A program made the position numbers and the translations under genes. This document shows positions 25,116-33,532 of a DNA stretch of 64,000 nt, piece after piece. Below the pieces are notes generated by a model. That model ran no database searches. It saw nothing but the letters and a program-made list of their open reading frames with translations, and was not told the origin of the DNA. The stretch is from an uncultured Dysosmobacter sp. (GTDB lineage: Bacteria > Bacillota > Clostridia > Oscillospirales > Oscillospiraceae): NCBI GenBank assembly GCA_934565855.1, contig CAKTIO010000002.1, positions 124,001-188,000 on the forward strand. The letters are read 5' to 3'. Within the stretch, counting starts at the first letter, position 1, and every line of letters begins with the position of its first letter.

Positions 25116-26474
25116 GTGGAAACACACATGAAGCTGGAGCATGAAATCAGCTTTTGCTGGCTGATCCTATTTGCCCTGCCCACCATTTTCTCCAGTATTT
25201 TCGCAAATCTCTACACCACGGTGGACGGTGTTTTTGTTGCCCGTTGGGTCAATACTGACGCGCTTTCCGCCATTAACATCACCTTGCCGATGACCTACCT
25301 TGCTTCGGCGCTGGGAATCATGTTTGGCACTGGCGGCAACGCACTGGTGGCGAAAAAAATCGGTGAGGGCAGGGGAGAGGAGGCTCGTGAGGATTTCTCA
25401 CTCCTGATGGCAACAGCATTTTTGTTCAGCATTGTACTGTCGACCCTGTGCTTTTTCTTCCTGGACACACTGTGCCGTTTCCTTGGTTCGGATGACGCAT
25501 TGCTGCCGTATTGCCGGGAATATATGGTGCCGGTGCTGCTGTCAGTTCCCTTTGCTGTGTTCGGCATGGTGTTTCAGTTGAGCTTTATTACTGTTGGAAA
25601 AGCGGGACTGGGGGCGCTGCTGTCCGTCATTGGCGGTGTGCTGAACATTGTGCTGGACTGGTTGTTTATGGGCGTTTTCCATTGGGGGCTTATGGGTGCA
25701 GCCATTGCCACCGGCATTGGCTATGCGTTTCCTTCTGTGGTGGGGACGGTTTGGTTCTGCATCAATCGAAAGCAGGCACTTTATGTGGTGCGCCCAAGAT
25801 GGCGGCTGCAAACCATTCTGCAAAGCTGTGCCAATGGCTCATCGGAAATGGTCAGCGTATTGGCATTTTCAGTGGTTACCATTCTGTTTAACCGGATTCT
25901 GATGGACCTTGGCGGTTCGGACGGTGTGGCGTCTCTTACCATTATCTGGTATGCACAGGGGCTGTTCGGCGGACTGTTTCGCGGATATATTAATGGTATT
26001 TCCTCCGTCATCAGCTACAATCTGGGACGCGGGGATACTGCACGGCTCCACAGGCTCTTTCATATCAGCGTGTGGACACTGGGTGTCACGGCAGCTGCTG
26101 TTACCGCTGTAAGCTATCTCTTTGGCGGTATAGTGGTCGATATTTTCGCCAAGGGCAATGCCCACGTTGCCGCTGTTGCCTTGCATGGCTTCCACATTGC
26201 CGCAGCCAGTTTCCTGATGATGTCCTACAATATTTTTGCATCCGGATGGTTTACCGCACTCAATGACGGCAAAACCTCCGCCATGCTTTCTTTCTGCCGG
26301 ACTATTCTTTTTATGGTGGTTCCTGTACTGGTGCTGCCGGGATTTTTTGGAATGAATGGCGTTTGGATGTCTCTTGCCGCCGGTGAAATACTGAGCATTG
26401 TTATGAGTATCTATTATTTTGGAAAGTACCGTGCGATGTGGCAGGAGCCGAAAATGGCTGCCGCCGCAGACTGA
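25116..26474 (+). CDS. MATE family efflux transporter
   Basis: A 452-residue MATE antiporter with about 12 membrane segments (SSIFANLYTTVDGVFVARWV near the N-terminus; second-half repeat from ~residue 230). It is only distantly similar to the MATE at 12458 and has no riboswitch. The start is GTG at 25116, 7 nt behind AAAGGAG. It lies between a MarR regulator and two redox genes, which suggests a regulated detoxification or efflux unit. Substrate unknown. Confidence 0.9.
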   Translation: METHMKLEHEISFCWLILFALPTIFSSIFANLYTTVDGVFVARWVNTDALSAINITLPMTYLASALGIMFGTGGNALVAKKIGEGRGEEAREDFSLLMATAFLFSIVLSTLCFFFLDTLCRFLGSDDALLPYCREYMVPVLLSVPFAVFGMVFQLSFITVGKAGLGALLSVIGGVLNIVLDWLFMGVFHWGLMGAAIATGIGYAFPSVVGTVWFCINRKQALYVVRPRWRLQTILQSCANGSSEMVSVLAFSVVTILFNRILMDLGGSDGVASLTIIWYAQGLFGGLFRGYINGISSVISYNLGRGDTARLHRLFHISVWTLGVTAAAVTAVSYLFGGIVVDIFAKGNAHVAAVALHGFHIAAASFLMMSYNIFASGWFTALNDGKTSAMLSFCRTILFMVVPVLVLPGFFGMNGVWMSLAAGEILSIVMSIYYFGKYRAMWQEPKMAAAAD

Positions 26475-26496
26475 TGCGGACAGAAAGGAATTTACC

Positions 26497-27096
26497 ATGA
26501 AAAGAGTTGTGATTTTTGGAGCTGCCGGACGCACCGGCAAATACCTTACCCGTAAAATGCAGTCGCTCAAGGACGTGGAGCTGTCTGTATTTGTCCGGAA
26601 TCCGCAGAAATTTGAGGGCATGGATCTGAATGGCGTTCGCATCATCACGGGCGACGCCCTTAAGTCCGATGAGGTGAAGCAGGCGATGGATGAACAGGAT
26701 ATTCTGCTCTGCTCATTGGAGGGTGATGTGCTGACGATGGCGAAGAACATCGTCTCTGCGCTGGCGGAAACCTCCGTCAAGCGCATTATCTGGATCACTG
26801 GCATGGGCATCCATCACGAGATCAGGGGTGTGCATGGGATCATGCTGAACCAGCTGGCGAAAAAGATGCCGGAGTATATCAAGGCGGCGGACACCATCGC
26901 TGCCAGCTCTGCTGTGACCACGTTGCTGCGTTGCCCAGGTATCCGGGATGGTGAAGGAGAGACCTACAATCTGACACGGGAGGGTGAAAAGCCTACCTGC
27001 TGGAGTGTGGACCGCGCCGCCATTGCCCAGTGCATGGCGGATATGATCCAGGACGAGAGCCTTGGCGCCAACGAAAGCCTTGGTATTACGAATTGA
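26497..27096 (+). CDS. NAD(P)-binding oxidoreductase (atypical SDR)
   Basis: A 199-residue Rossmann-fold protein of the NAD(P)-binding, NmrA/SDR-a5 type. It has the N-terminal dinucleotide motif VVIFGAAGRTGKYL, then VFVRNPQKF and VKRIIWITGMGI. Such proteins bind NAD(P)H and act as sensors or reductases. The classical YxxxK catalytic pair is not evident. The start is ATG at 26497 with AAAGGA upstream; an in-frame start at 26419 would lie inside the MATE gene. It sits 22 bp after the MATE gene and 11 bp before the flavodoxin-like gene. Confidence 0.85.
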   Translation: MKRVVIFGAAGRTGKYLTRKMQSLKDVELSVFVRNPQKFEGMDLNGVRIITGDALKSDEVKQAMDEQDILLCSLEGDVLTMAKNIVSALAETSVKRIIWITGMGIHHEIRGVHGIMLNQLAKKMPEYIKAADTIAASSAVTTLLRCPGIRDGEGETYNLTREGEKPTCWSVDRAAIAQCMADMIQDESLGANESLGITN

Positions 27097-27107
27097 GAGG
27101 GATTGTG

Positions 27108-27650
27108 ATGAAAAAAGCTTTGATTTTAGAGGGAAGCCCTCGGCTCAAGGGAAATTCCTTCATTTTAAGCGATGAGTTCGCCCGTGGAGCAGAGGAAGCT
27201 GGCTATCAGGTTGAGAAGATTGCTGTCGCGCGGAAAAAGGTCGGAGGCTGCCTTGGCTGTAATGCCTGCTACCGGAACAATGGTGTCTGCGTCCAAAAGG
27301 ATGATATGGAAGAGATCCGTGAGAAGATGCTGGAAGCCGATGTGATCGTTTTGGCTTCCCCAATCTACTTCTATTCCATGACTGCCCAGCTTAAGGCGGT
27401 CATAGACCGCACCTACGCTTTCTTTTCCCAGCTGACCGGAAAGACCTTCTACTTTATCATCTCCTGCGCTGCACCGGACAGTGCGCTGACGGAGACCATG
27501 CAGGCTGCGCTTCGGGGCTTTACCTGCTGTGTGCCGGATTCTGTGGAGGGCGGTGTGGTTCTCGGGACAGGTGTCAACGATCCGGGAGATGTCCGTAATT
27601 CTCCGGCAATGGAGCAAGCCTATCAAATGGGTCGCAGCCTTGCCAATTAA
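27108..27650 (+). CDS. Flavodoxin-fold NAD(P)H-dependent FMN reductase
   Basis: A 180-residue flavodoxin-fold protein of the NADPH-dependent FMN reductase/iron-sulfur flavoprotein-like family. The FMN phosphate loop LEGSPRLKGNS, CLGCNACYRN and LASPIYFYSMTAQLKAVIDR are family hallmarks. It probably reduces quinones, nitro- or azo-compounds or iron with reduced FMN. It ends the MATE/oxidoreductase cluster before a strong terminator. Confidence 0.9.
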   Translation: MKKALILEGSPRLKGNSFILSDEFARGAEEAGYQVEKIAVARKKVGGCLGCNACYRNNGVCVQKDDMEEIREKMLEADVIVLASPIYFYSMTAQLKAVIDRTYAFFSQLTGKTFYFIISCAAPDSALTETMQAALRGFTCCVPDSVEGGVVLGTGVNDPGDVRNSPAMEQAYQMGRSLAN

Positions 27651-27682
27651 AGAACGGACTACTAAAGTATATGTTATCTTTG

Positions 27683-27717
27683 AAGCGCAGCCCCTATTTT
27701 ATAGGGGCTGCGCTTTT
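27683..27717 (+). terminator. Terminator after the flavodoxin-like gene
   Basis: AGCGCAGCCCCTA pairs with TAGGGGCTGCGCT (13 bp), followed by TTTT. Confidence 0.85.
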
Positions 27718-27766
27718 GATAGGAATAGGAATTTGTTTTCGGAATATTTAGAGGTACTGAAAAGAG

Positions 27767-27816
27767 ACCAGCGGAAGCAGAACTGCGCCTTACGGCGCGT
27801 GTCCGTTTCCGCTGGT
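27767..27816 (+). repeat. Covarying hairpin, copy E (outside the array)
   Basis: ACCAGCGGAAGC pairs with its complement ending at 27816 (one wobble and one mismatch). An inner GCGCC/GGCGC stem with loop TTAC follows. It keeps the GCGGAAGC core and the layout of copies A-D with a changed base of the stem, but lacks the second hairpin. It may mark the old right edge of the island. Confidence 0.6.
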
Positions 27817-27852
27817 ACTGCATAAAATTGTAGTGTAGAATATGTGTTTTTC

Positions 27853-28767
27853 TCAGTGCAGCTTGAGATCCACGACGGGGTTCTTCAGCGGTTCCATCTC
27901 AAAGCCGTTGGGACCGACAATGCGGCACTCGGCAATGTCGCCGTCCTGAATGTGGAAGGCGCGCGGGGTACCGGTAGAGAGTACGTCACCGGCGTACCAA
28001 CCCTGAATGCTGGAGTGCAGAGAGACGAGACGGGAAGGAACGTGCGTCATGTGGTCAACAGTGTTCTTTGCGTGGATCTCGCCATTGTGAACGCTCTGGA
28101 CCTCGAGCTTGAGGACATCAGGCACCTCGTCCGGCGTAACAAGCTGGGGACCAAAGGAGAAAAATGTGGGGAAGTTTTTGACAATGGTCAGGTAGCGGGG
28201 ATTGCCGGGAACGAAGTCGTTGCCCTTAAGGATGGATTCCTCGGTCATATCAAGAATGGTGGTATAGCCGACAATAGCGGATTCCCAATCCTCCTCGGAA
28301 ACGTCGCGGCAGTCACGCCCAATAATGATGCCAAGCTCCGCCTCCGCCGTAGTCTTCTGTGCTTCCTTGAGCTTGGGCAGCAGAATGTCATCGTTGGGAC
28401 CGATGAGGGTATCAGCCATCTTGAAAAAGCTGCCGGGGAAGCCGGTGGGTGCGGCGTTGCCGATATCCTTGGCGTGGTCGGCGTAGTTCAGACCGATGCC
28501 GAAGATGCGCTTGGGATTGCGGTACAGCGGGGCATAAACGATCTCCTCGGTCGGGACGATGCCGGGGATGGTTTCCAGCACATCCTTACCGCCTTCGTTG
28601 TACCATTTGGTCAAGCCGGGGATGTGATTTGCCTGAATGAGGCTCATCATGTCCTCTTTCCAGCCGGTGCCTTTGGCGGCATTAAGGGCAGCAACAGGCA
28701 GGATGCCTTTCTTGGTGACGATGCCGGCGACTTCCGCACCGTGCAGCTTGATGGTTGCAAGTCTCAT
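27853..28767 (-). CDS. Fumarylacetoacetate hydrolase (FAH) family protein
   Basis: A 304-residue FAH-family enzyme. The core starts at RIFGIGLNYADHAKD, and metal-binding acidic residues appear in AEAELGIIIGRDC and ILDMTEES, ending with GDVLSTGTP and IQDGDIAEC. The family cleaves or decarboxylates beta-diketo and 2-oxo acids (fumarylpyruvate hydrolase, oxaloacetate decarboxylase/tautomerase, catechol meta-cleavage enzymes). The substrate is unknown. It is the last gene of a three-gene minus-strand operon with two 2-hydroxyacid dehydrogenases, pointing to a 2-oxoacid substrate. Confidence 0.88.
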   Translation of the reverse strand: MRLATIKLHGAEVAGIVTKKGILPVAALNAAKGTGWKEDMMSLIQANHIPGLTKWYNEGGKDVLETIPGIVPTEEIVYAPLYRNPKRIFGIGLNYADHAKDIGNAAPTGFPGSFFKMADTLIGPNDDILLPKLKEAQKTTAEAELGIIIGRDCRDVSEEDWESAIVGYTTILDMTEESILKGNDFVPGNPRYLTIVKNFPTFFSFGPQLVTPDEVPDVLKLEVQSVHNGEIHAKNTVDHMTHVPSRLVSLHSSIQGWYAGDVLSTGTPRAFHIQDGDIAECRIVGPNGFEMEPLKNPVVDLKLH

Positions 28768-28791
28768 GAGTGGTTCCTCCTCTTATGTTGA

Positions 28792-29727
28792 TCAGACAAT
28801 GCGCCCTACCGGCTCTTTACCGGCAAGCACGGCGTTGATGTTTTCGGCTGCAATCTTGGAGACGCGTGTAGCGGATTCCAGCGTCGTGGGTGCGTAGTGA
28901 GGGGTGACGATGACGTTAGGCAGCTTGAACAGTGGGCTTTCAGGGTCCACAGGCTCCGGATCGGTGACATCCAGTCCGGCACCGGCAAGCTTACCGTTTT
29001 CCAGCGCTTCAATGAGCGCCGTTTCGTCCACGATGGGACCGCGGGCACAGTTGATGAGCAGGGCAGTGGGCTTCATCAGCGCCAGACGTTCCCGGTTGAT
29101 CATTTTCCGGGTTTCATCTGTCAGCAGGCAGTGCAGTGTTACAACGTCCGAACGGCGCAGCAGCTCGGAAAGATCGTCCACGCGCTCCACGCCCTCGGGA
29201 ACACTGTCAATATAGGGATCATACACGATGACGTGCATATCCAGACCTTCCTTACACATATGCAGAATGTGCTTGCCGATGCGTCCCATACCGATCAATC
29301 CCAGCGTCTTTCCGGTCATCTCAATGCCAGGTGCGTGGTTTTTGGCAGAGAAGCCCTTTTCCCGGTATTCGTTGGAGACAGGGATGATGTTCTTTGCCAG
29401 TGTCAGCATCAGGGTGAAGGCATGCTCAGCGACGGACAGGCTGTTTGCACCCGGCGCAATGGTCACGGCAATGCCGTGGCTCTTGCAGTAGTCGAGGTCG
29501 ATGTTGTCATAGCCCACACCGTGCTTGGAAACGATCTTCAGATTCTTTGCCGTTGCCAGCAGGGAACCGGGCAGCTCAATAATACGCACAAACACGGCAT
29601 CTGCATCCACGATTTCCCGGCGGATGATATCCATGTCACGGTCTGCGTAGACAACGGTGTGTCCTGCTGCGGTCAGCAGCTCAGGACCAATGGGATGAAC
29701 CGATTCAGTAATCAAAATCTTAGACAT
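28792..29727 (-). CDS. D-isomer-specific 2-hydroxyacid dehydrogenase
   Basis: A 311-residue NAD-dependent dehydrogenase of the phosphoglycerate dehydrogenase-like family. The nucleotide motif is GLIGMGRIGKHI near residue 145. The catalytic residues are Arg in NCARGPIVDE, Glu in DPEPVDPES and His in TPHYAPTT. It reduces 2-oxo acids to one enantiomer of a 2-hydroxy acid, or the reverse. Middle gene of the operon, downstream of an Ldh_2-type dehydrogenase of usually different stereospecificity. Confidence 0.92.
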   Translation of the reverse strand: MSKILITESVHPIGPELLTAAGHTVVYADRDMDIIRREIVDADAVFVRIIELPGSLLATAKNLKIVSKHGVGYDNIDLDYCKSHGIAVTIAPGANSLSVAEHAFTLMLTLAKNIIPVSNEYREKGFSAKNHAPGIEMTGKTLGLIGMGRIGKHILHMCKEGLDMHVIVYDPYIDSVPEGVERVDDLSELLRRSDVVTLHCLLTDETRKMINRERLALMKPTALLINCARGPIVDETALIEALENGKLAGAGLDVTDPEPVDPESPLFKLPNVIVTPHYAPTTLESATRVSKIAAENINAVLAGKEPVGRIV

Positions 29728-29794
29728 TGTTACGTTTTCCTTTCCTCTGTTATGCTTGTGACAGGCGTTTTATTATGCAATGAAAAGATCTTGC

Positions 29795-30826
29795 TCAAAG
29801 GGTAAGTCCATAGGGCTTGCCAAGTCCCAAAAGCTCCTGATAGACCTGCTCGGGCAGCTCAATGCCGTTGGCTTCATTAACGGCGCGCTTGTTTGCCTCC
29901 AGATCGCCGGGCATCAGGATCTCTTCCACGCCGGGCGCCTTTTTCAGTGCCTTGATCTCAGCGGACATTTCACTGACCTTCTCTTTGAAGGTTTCCAGAT
30001 CGGTAAAGTGGGAGACATCAATAGCGCCCATGAAGTGTCCGACGCCCTGAGGACCGGTCATCTCATAAAGACCGGTGAGGTGGTTGCCGAAGCTGCCGCC
30101 AGAGAGAATGCCGCTGGCAATGTCGATCATGATGGCAATGCCGCTGCCTTTAGGACCGCCGAAGGGAGTGAGCATTCCCTTGCGCCCCTCCGCCGGATCG
30201 GTGGTGGGGTTGCCGTTCACATCCAGCGCCCAGCCCTCGGGAATGGATTTCCCCAACTTCTGCGCCAGGATCAGTTTGCCCAGTGCCACAGTGCTGGTGG
30301 CGATATCCGTCACCAGCGGACGGGTCTTGGTGGGGCAGGAAAGGGACAGGGGGTTGGTGCCCAGATACGGGGCGGCTGCACCGAAGGGAGCCACATTTCC
30401 CTTGAGGTTGGCGCAGCAAAGTCCCATCATTCCTGCTTCAGCTGCCATCTTTGTGTAGTAGGCGGCGGTGCCGAAATGGTTGGAATTGCGCACAGCGGCG
30501 AAGCACACGCCTGTTTCCCGTGCCTTTTCAATGCACTTGTTCATGGTGAACTTAGCCGCAGCCGCACCCAGAGAGTTGCCGGCATCCACCGTCAGGGCAG
30601 AGGGGCTTTCCTGCACAATGTGGATGTTGTTATGGGGGGACATGATCCCTGCCTGAATGCGCTCCATATAGATGCTCAGGCGGCTGACGCCGTGGGTGGA
30701 CATACCGGTGACTTCTGCGTCTACCAACATCTCAGCCGTAGCCTCGGCGCAGTCAGCGTCCACACCGGAGGCAGTCAGAACATCACGGCAATACTGGCGA
30801 AGAACGGAAGGAGTAAATTTTGACAT
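29795..30826 (-). CDS. Malate/L-lactate dehydrogenase family (Ldh_2) oxidoreductase
   Basis: A 343-residue NAD(P)-dependent dehydrogenase of the Ldh_2 family (malate, ureidoglycolate, sulfolactate ComC and related). The signatures GMSTHGVSRL, RNSNHFGTAAYYT (catalytic His) and GPKGSGIAIMID are clear. The start is MSKFTPSV at 30826, behind AAAGGTG; the longer frame from 30874 lacks a ribosome site. First gene of the operon, 68 bp before the D-2-hydroxyacid dehydrogenase, divergent from a LysR regulator. Confidence 0.92.
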   Translation of the reverse strand: MSKFTPSVLRQYCRDVLTASGVDADCAEATAEMLVDAEVTGMSTHGVSRLSIYMERIQAGIMSPHNNIHIVQESPSALTVDAGNSLGAAAAKFTMNKCIEKARETGVCFAAVRNSNHFGTAAYYTKMAAEAGMMGLCCANLKGNVAPFGAAAPYLGTNPLSLSCPTKTRPLVTDIATSTVALGKLILAQKLGKSIPEGWALDVNGNPTTDPAEGRKGMLTPFGGPKGSGIAIMIDIASGILSGGSFGNHLTGLYEMTGPQGVGHFMGAIDVSHFTDLETFKEKVSEMSAEIKALKKAPGVEEILMPGDLEANKRAVNEANGIELPEQVYQELLGLGKPYGLTL

Positions 30827-30874
30827 ATGATCACCTTTTTCTTTTATTTTTAAGGGGTCCCTTTCATTGCTCAC

Positions 30875-30903
30875 ATCATAAAATGTTCTGCCTAAAACGT
30901 CAA
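30875..30903 (-). promoter_or_regulatory. Promoter of the 2-hydroxyacid operon
   Basis: Minus strand TTGACG (30903-30898), 17-bp spacer, TATGAT (30880-30875), about 50 bp before the operon start. Confidence 0.7.
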
Positions 30904-30921
30904 AGATTTAAAAATAACTAC

Positions 30922-30943
30922 CTATATAGTATTTTTGCTATAG
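30922..30943. promoter_or_regulatory. Probable LysR operator
   Basis: Inverted repeat CTATA-N12-TATAG, which contains the T-N11-A core favoured by LysR regulators. It stands between the two divergent promoters, a few bases upstream of the regulator's own -35. Confidence 0.6.
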
Positions 30944-30948
30944 GATTC

Positions 30949-30977
30949 TTGACTTGCCGCAGAGTCCCTTTTATAAT
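30949..30977 (+). promoter_or_regulatory. Promoter of the lysR gene
   Basis: TTGACT at 30949-30954, 17-bp spacer, TATAAT at 30972-30977; the start codon follows 21 bp later. Confidence 0.75.
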
Positions 30978-30998
30978 TTTTCCCAGAGAGGTGATACA

Positions 30999-31988
30999 AT
31001 GTTTCAGGACCGGAATCCCGAATATTTTCTTACCGTCGCCTTGGAGCGCAGCATATCCAAGGCTGCTGACCGGCTGCATATCTCTCAGCCCTATCTCAGC
31101 CAGTATATCATCCACTTGGAAAAGATTTTTGATGTTCAGCTGCTGGACCGCAAGAAAACACCTTTGGAGCTGACGCTTGCCGGTAATGTCTATTTAAATT
31201 ATCTGGAAAATTGCAGCCAGCTTTACGAGCAGCTTCTTCAGGATTTTTCCCGTCTTAGTCCAACCCGGAAGCAAACGCTCCGCATTGCAATGAGCAACTG
31301 GCGTGCAAGTACACTGCTGCCGAACATTCTACAGCAATTTTCTCAAAAGCATCCGGAAGCTCATTTGGAGCTGTTTGAGCAGCCCACCAGTGAACTGTAC
31401 CATCTCGTGTCAGAGAATACGGTAGATTTCGCAATTATGAACACCAATCTGGACACGCCTGACCATCTGATCGCAGAGACTCTGTTCTATGAGAAAATTC
31501 TTCTGGTAGGCAACCGGAACAACCCCGCGGCGCAAATGCTGCTGTCAACGATTCAGAGCGGAAAACAACCGGACTTGTCTGTCTTAGAGCGTGAGCGGTT
31601 GATCCTGCTGCGGCCTGAGCTGATGCTTGCCGTTCGCGTTAACAATTATTTGGAACGGCATCACATTGTGCCGCAGAATTTTATTTATAGCTCCAATGCA
31701 ACTACCGCATTGAATTTGACAGCGGGGAACTATGGCTTCTGTTTTGTGAATGAGACTGCGATTCACAACGCTCCCAACCGGGATGAACTGATTTTTTATG
31801 ATCTCAATTCACCGGATCTGAAGCATCCCTTGAGTGTGATTTACAAGAAAAAGAGCTATCTGCTGCCGATTGCCCGGGATTTTATTGATATCGTCAGCCT
31901 TTTTTCCCAGTCCCATGAATGGCGTGCCGAGTGTGACTGCTGTGTAGGCAGTAAAATGGAATCTGGTTTCTCAACGGATTCGGAATAG
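30999..31988 (+). CDS. LysR family transcriptional regulator
   Basis: A 329-residue LysR regulator with an N-terminal winged helix-turn-helix (FLTVALERSISKAADRLHIS, then QPYLSQYIIHLE) and a periplasmic-binding-protein-like effector domain from ~residue 90. The start is MFQDRNPEYF at 30999, behind AGAGGTGA. It is divergently transcribed from the 2-hydroxyacid operon, the usual layout for a LysR activator and its target. The inducer is probably a 2-hydroxy or 2-oxo acid (inference). Confidence 0.92.
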   Translation: MFQDRNPEYFLTVALERSISKAADRLHISQPYLSQYIIHLEKIFDVQLLDRKKTPLELTLAGNVYLNYLENCSQLYEQLLQDFSRLSPTRKQTLRIAMSNWRASTLLPNILQQFSQKHPEAHLELFEQPTSELYHLVSENTVDFAIMNTNLDTPDHLIAETLFYEKILLVGNRNNPAAQMLLSTIQSGKQPDLSVLERERLILLRPELMLAVRVNNYLERHHIVPQNFIYSSNATTALNLTAGNYGFCFVNETAIHNAPNRDELIFYDLNSPDLKHPLSVIYKKKSYLLPIARDFIDIVSLFSQSHEWRAECDCCVGSKMESGFSTDSE

Positions 31989-32036
31989 AACTGAAAGGGA
32001 CAGATGCGGTGAAGGAGTTCCAGAGTAAATAGTACG

Positions 32037-32078
32037 AACAAGGACCCCGGAACCCAAATAGTTCCGGAGTCCTTGTTT
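32037..32078. terminator. Bidirectional terminator between lysR and the collagen-like gene
   Basis: AACAAGGAC... pairs with ...GTCCTTGTT over 17 bp with one mismatch. The genes on either side converge here. Confidence 0.75.
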
Positions 32079-32100
32079 GCAAGTGTTATGGAGAGCCCAC

Positions 32101-33387
32101 TTATGCGGTCGGTACTTCGTAGCTGACATTGTATTCGGTCCACTGGATGCGGACAGACGTGCGGGCGCCCCCAGCGGAAAGAAAGGAATGCACCTCGCAC
32201 AGGGACCAGAGCTTGGTGACAGGGTCCTGCTGGCGGATTTTCATATTATGAGTCTCCTGGGACTGCGTATAGACGATGTCATCCAGTACGGTTCGGCTGG
32301 CAATAGAGGCATTGTTCATGGTCAGCGTTTCGATCGTACTGCTGTTGTAAATGGATGTCCGGCGGATATCTGCCAGAACCGCAGTGTCTTTTGGAGTGAT
32401 CACAATGCGGATGGCAGTGGCAGAGGTGGTCTGGTAGGTCAGCACCCGATCTTTCAATGGGATTGTCAGGGTGCTGTTTACCGCAGAAAGGTCGGCATGG
32501 TATTCAACGAACGGCGCAAAGAGGTTTGGGGTCGTTAATTCCTGTTCGCTTGTTTGAAAATGCAGCCTATAGCTGAGAGGAGTATCCTCTGCAACGGTGA
32601 TAGCGGGGGTTTCTCCGGTTTCCCCTTTGGGACCCTGTTCTCCCTGCTCGCCCTTTTCGCCTGGTTCACCCTTTTCTCCCTGAGGACCTTGAATGCCCTG
32701 CTCGCCTTTGGGACCCGGTTCTCCCTGCTTACCCTTTTCACCTGGGTCGCCTTTTTCTCCCTGAGGACCTTGAATGCCCTGCTCGCCTTTGGGACCCTGT
32801 TCTCCCTGTTCACCCTTTTCGCCTGGGTCGCCCTTTTCTCCCTGAGGACCTTGGATACCCTGTTCCCCTTGCGGACCGGGACATCCCCGGTCTCCCTGTA
32901 CGCCCTGAGGACCGAGTTCTCCCTGGGGTCCCTGTTCTCCAGCAGGTCCCTGCTCTCCGACCGGTCCTCGTTCACCTTTTTCTCCGCGTTCCCCTCGGAG
33001 ACCGATGGGACCTTGCGGACCGGGATCACCCTTTGGACCCACTGGTCCCCGGTCCCCCTTTGGACCCACCGGACCGGGATCGCCTCGTACACCCTGAAGT
33101 CCGATGCTGCCTGGGTCGCCCTTGGGACCAGTGTCTCCACGCACGCCCTGCGGTCCCCGGGGTCCCATTGGACCAACTGCGCTGCGGGGACCAGTGGGTC
33201 CCGGACAGCCCTGCTCTCCCTTGACACCGCGGGGACCCATGGGACCCTGCTCTCCGCGCACACCCTGTTCTCCGCGGGGACCCTCCGGACCCATTGGACC
33301 GACAGGACCCTGAATGGTGACATAAGCCCCACAGGCGTCTGACGGGCGGCAGCTGTTTCCCCTGTAAGCTCCGGTATAGTAATTCAT
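32101..33387 (-). CDS. Collagen-like triple-helix repeat protein
   Basis: A 428-residue protein. A short N-terminal segment ([13 protein letters not shown]) is followed by ~245 residues of uninterrupted Gly-X-Y repeats and a ~150-residue C-terminal domain ([15 protein letters not shown] ... VSYEVPTA), probably a trimerising beta domain as in BclA-like proteins. Bacterial collagen-like proteins form surface filaments and are often found on spores. No signal peptide is visible, which fits mother-cell synthesis of a spore-surface protein, though that is inference. The start at 33387 is 6 nt behind GGGAG; the ATG at 33393 directly abuts it. The gene contains 81-bp tandem repeats. Confidence 0.9.
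   Translation of the reverse strand: MNYYTGAYRGNSCRPSDACGAYVTIQGPVGPMGPEGPRGEQGVRGEQGPMGPRGVKGEQGCPGPTGPRSAVGPMGPRGPQGVRGDTGPKGDPGSIGLQGVRGDPGPVGPKGDRGPVGPKGDPGPQGPIGLRGERGEKGERGPVGEQGPAGEQGPQGELGPQGVQGDRGCPGPQGEQGIQGPQGEKGDPGEKGEQGEQGPKGEQGIQGPQGEKGDPGEKGKQGEPGPKGEQGIQGPQGEKGEPGEKGEQGEQGPKGETGETPAITVAEDTPLSYRLHFQTSEQELTTPNLFAPFVEYHADLSAVNSTLTIPLKDRVLTYQTTSATAIRIVITPKDTAVLADIRRTSIYNSSTIETLTMNNASIASRTVLDDIVYTQSQETHNMKIRQQDPVTKLWSLCEVHSFLSAGGARTSVRIQWTEYNVSYEVPTA
32626..32868 (-). repeat. 81-bp tandem repeats in the collagen-like gene
   Basis: Three consecutive ~81-bp units, each encoding a 27-residue block beginning [13 protein letters not shown]. The units are nearly identical in DNA as well as protein, so unit number may vary between strains by slippage or recombination. 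Confidence 0.75.
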
Positions 33388-33478
33388 AGGCATCTCCCTT
33401 TATGAAAGTCGTAGGTCACGATATCATAACATTGTATGCGGCGGAGAGAAAATGTGAGAGACCTGTATATGCAGCAGA

Positions 33479-33500
33479 AGGCGGACCTTTACGTCCGCCT
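33479..33500. terminator. Hairpin downstream of the M18 aminopeptidase gene
   Basis: AGGCGGAC pairs with GTCCGCCT around CTTTAC. There is no clear T tract on either side, so termination is uncertain. Confidence 0.35.
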
Positions 33501-33532
33501 CCTGTCATATTATATTTAAAATTAAGTCGGGA

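Noticed and set aside
27844-28791. 315-codon plus-strand frame opposite the FAH-family gene
   Set aside because: The minus-strand frame has clear FAH motifs and lies in an operon; the plus frame has no motif or ribosome site.
32626-32868. CRISPR-like regular repeats
   Set aside because: The 81-bp units are coding Gly-X-Y repeats with no unique spacers; no cas genes in the window.
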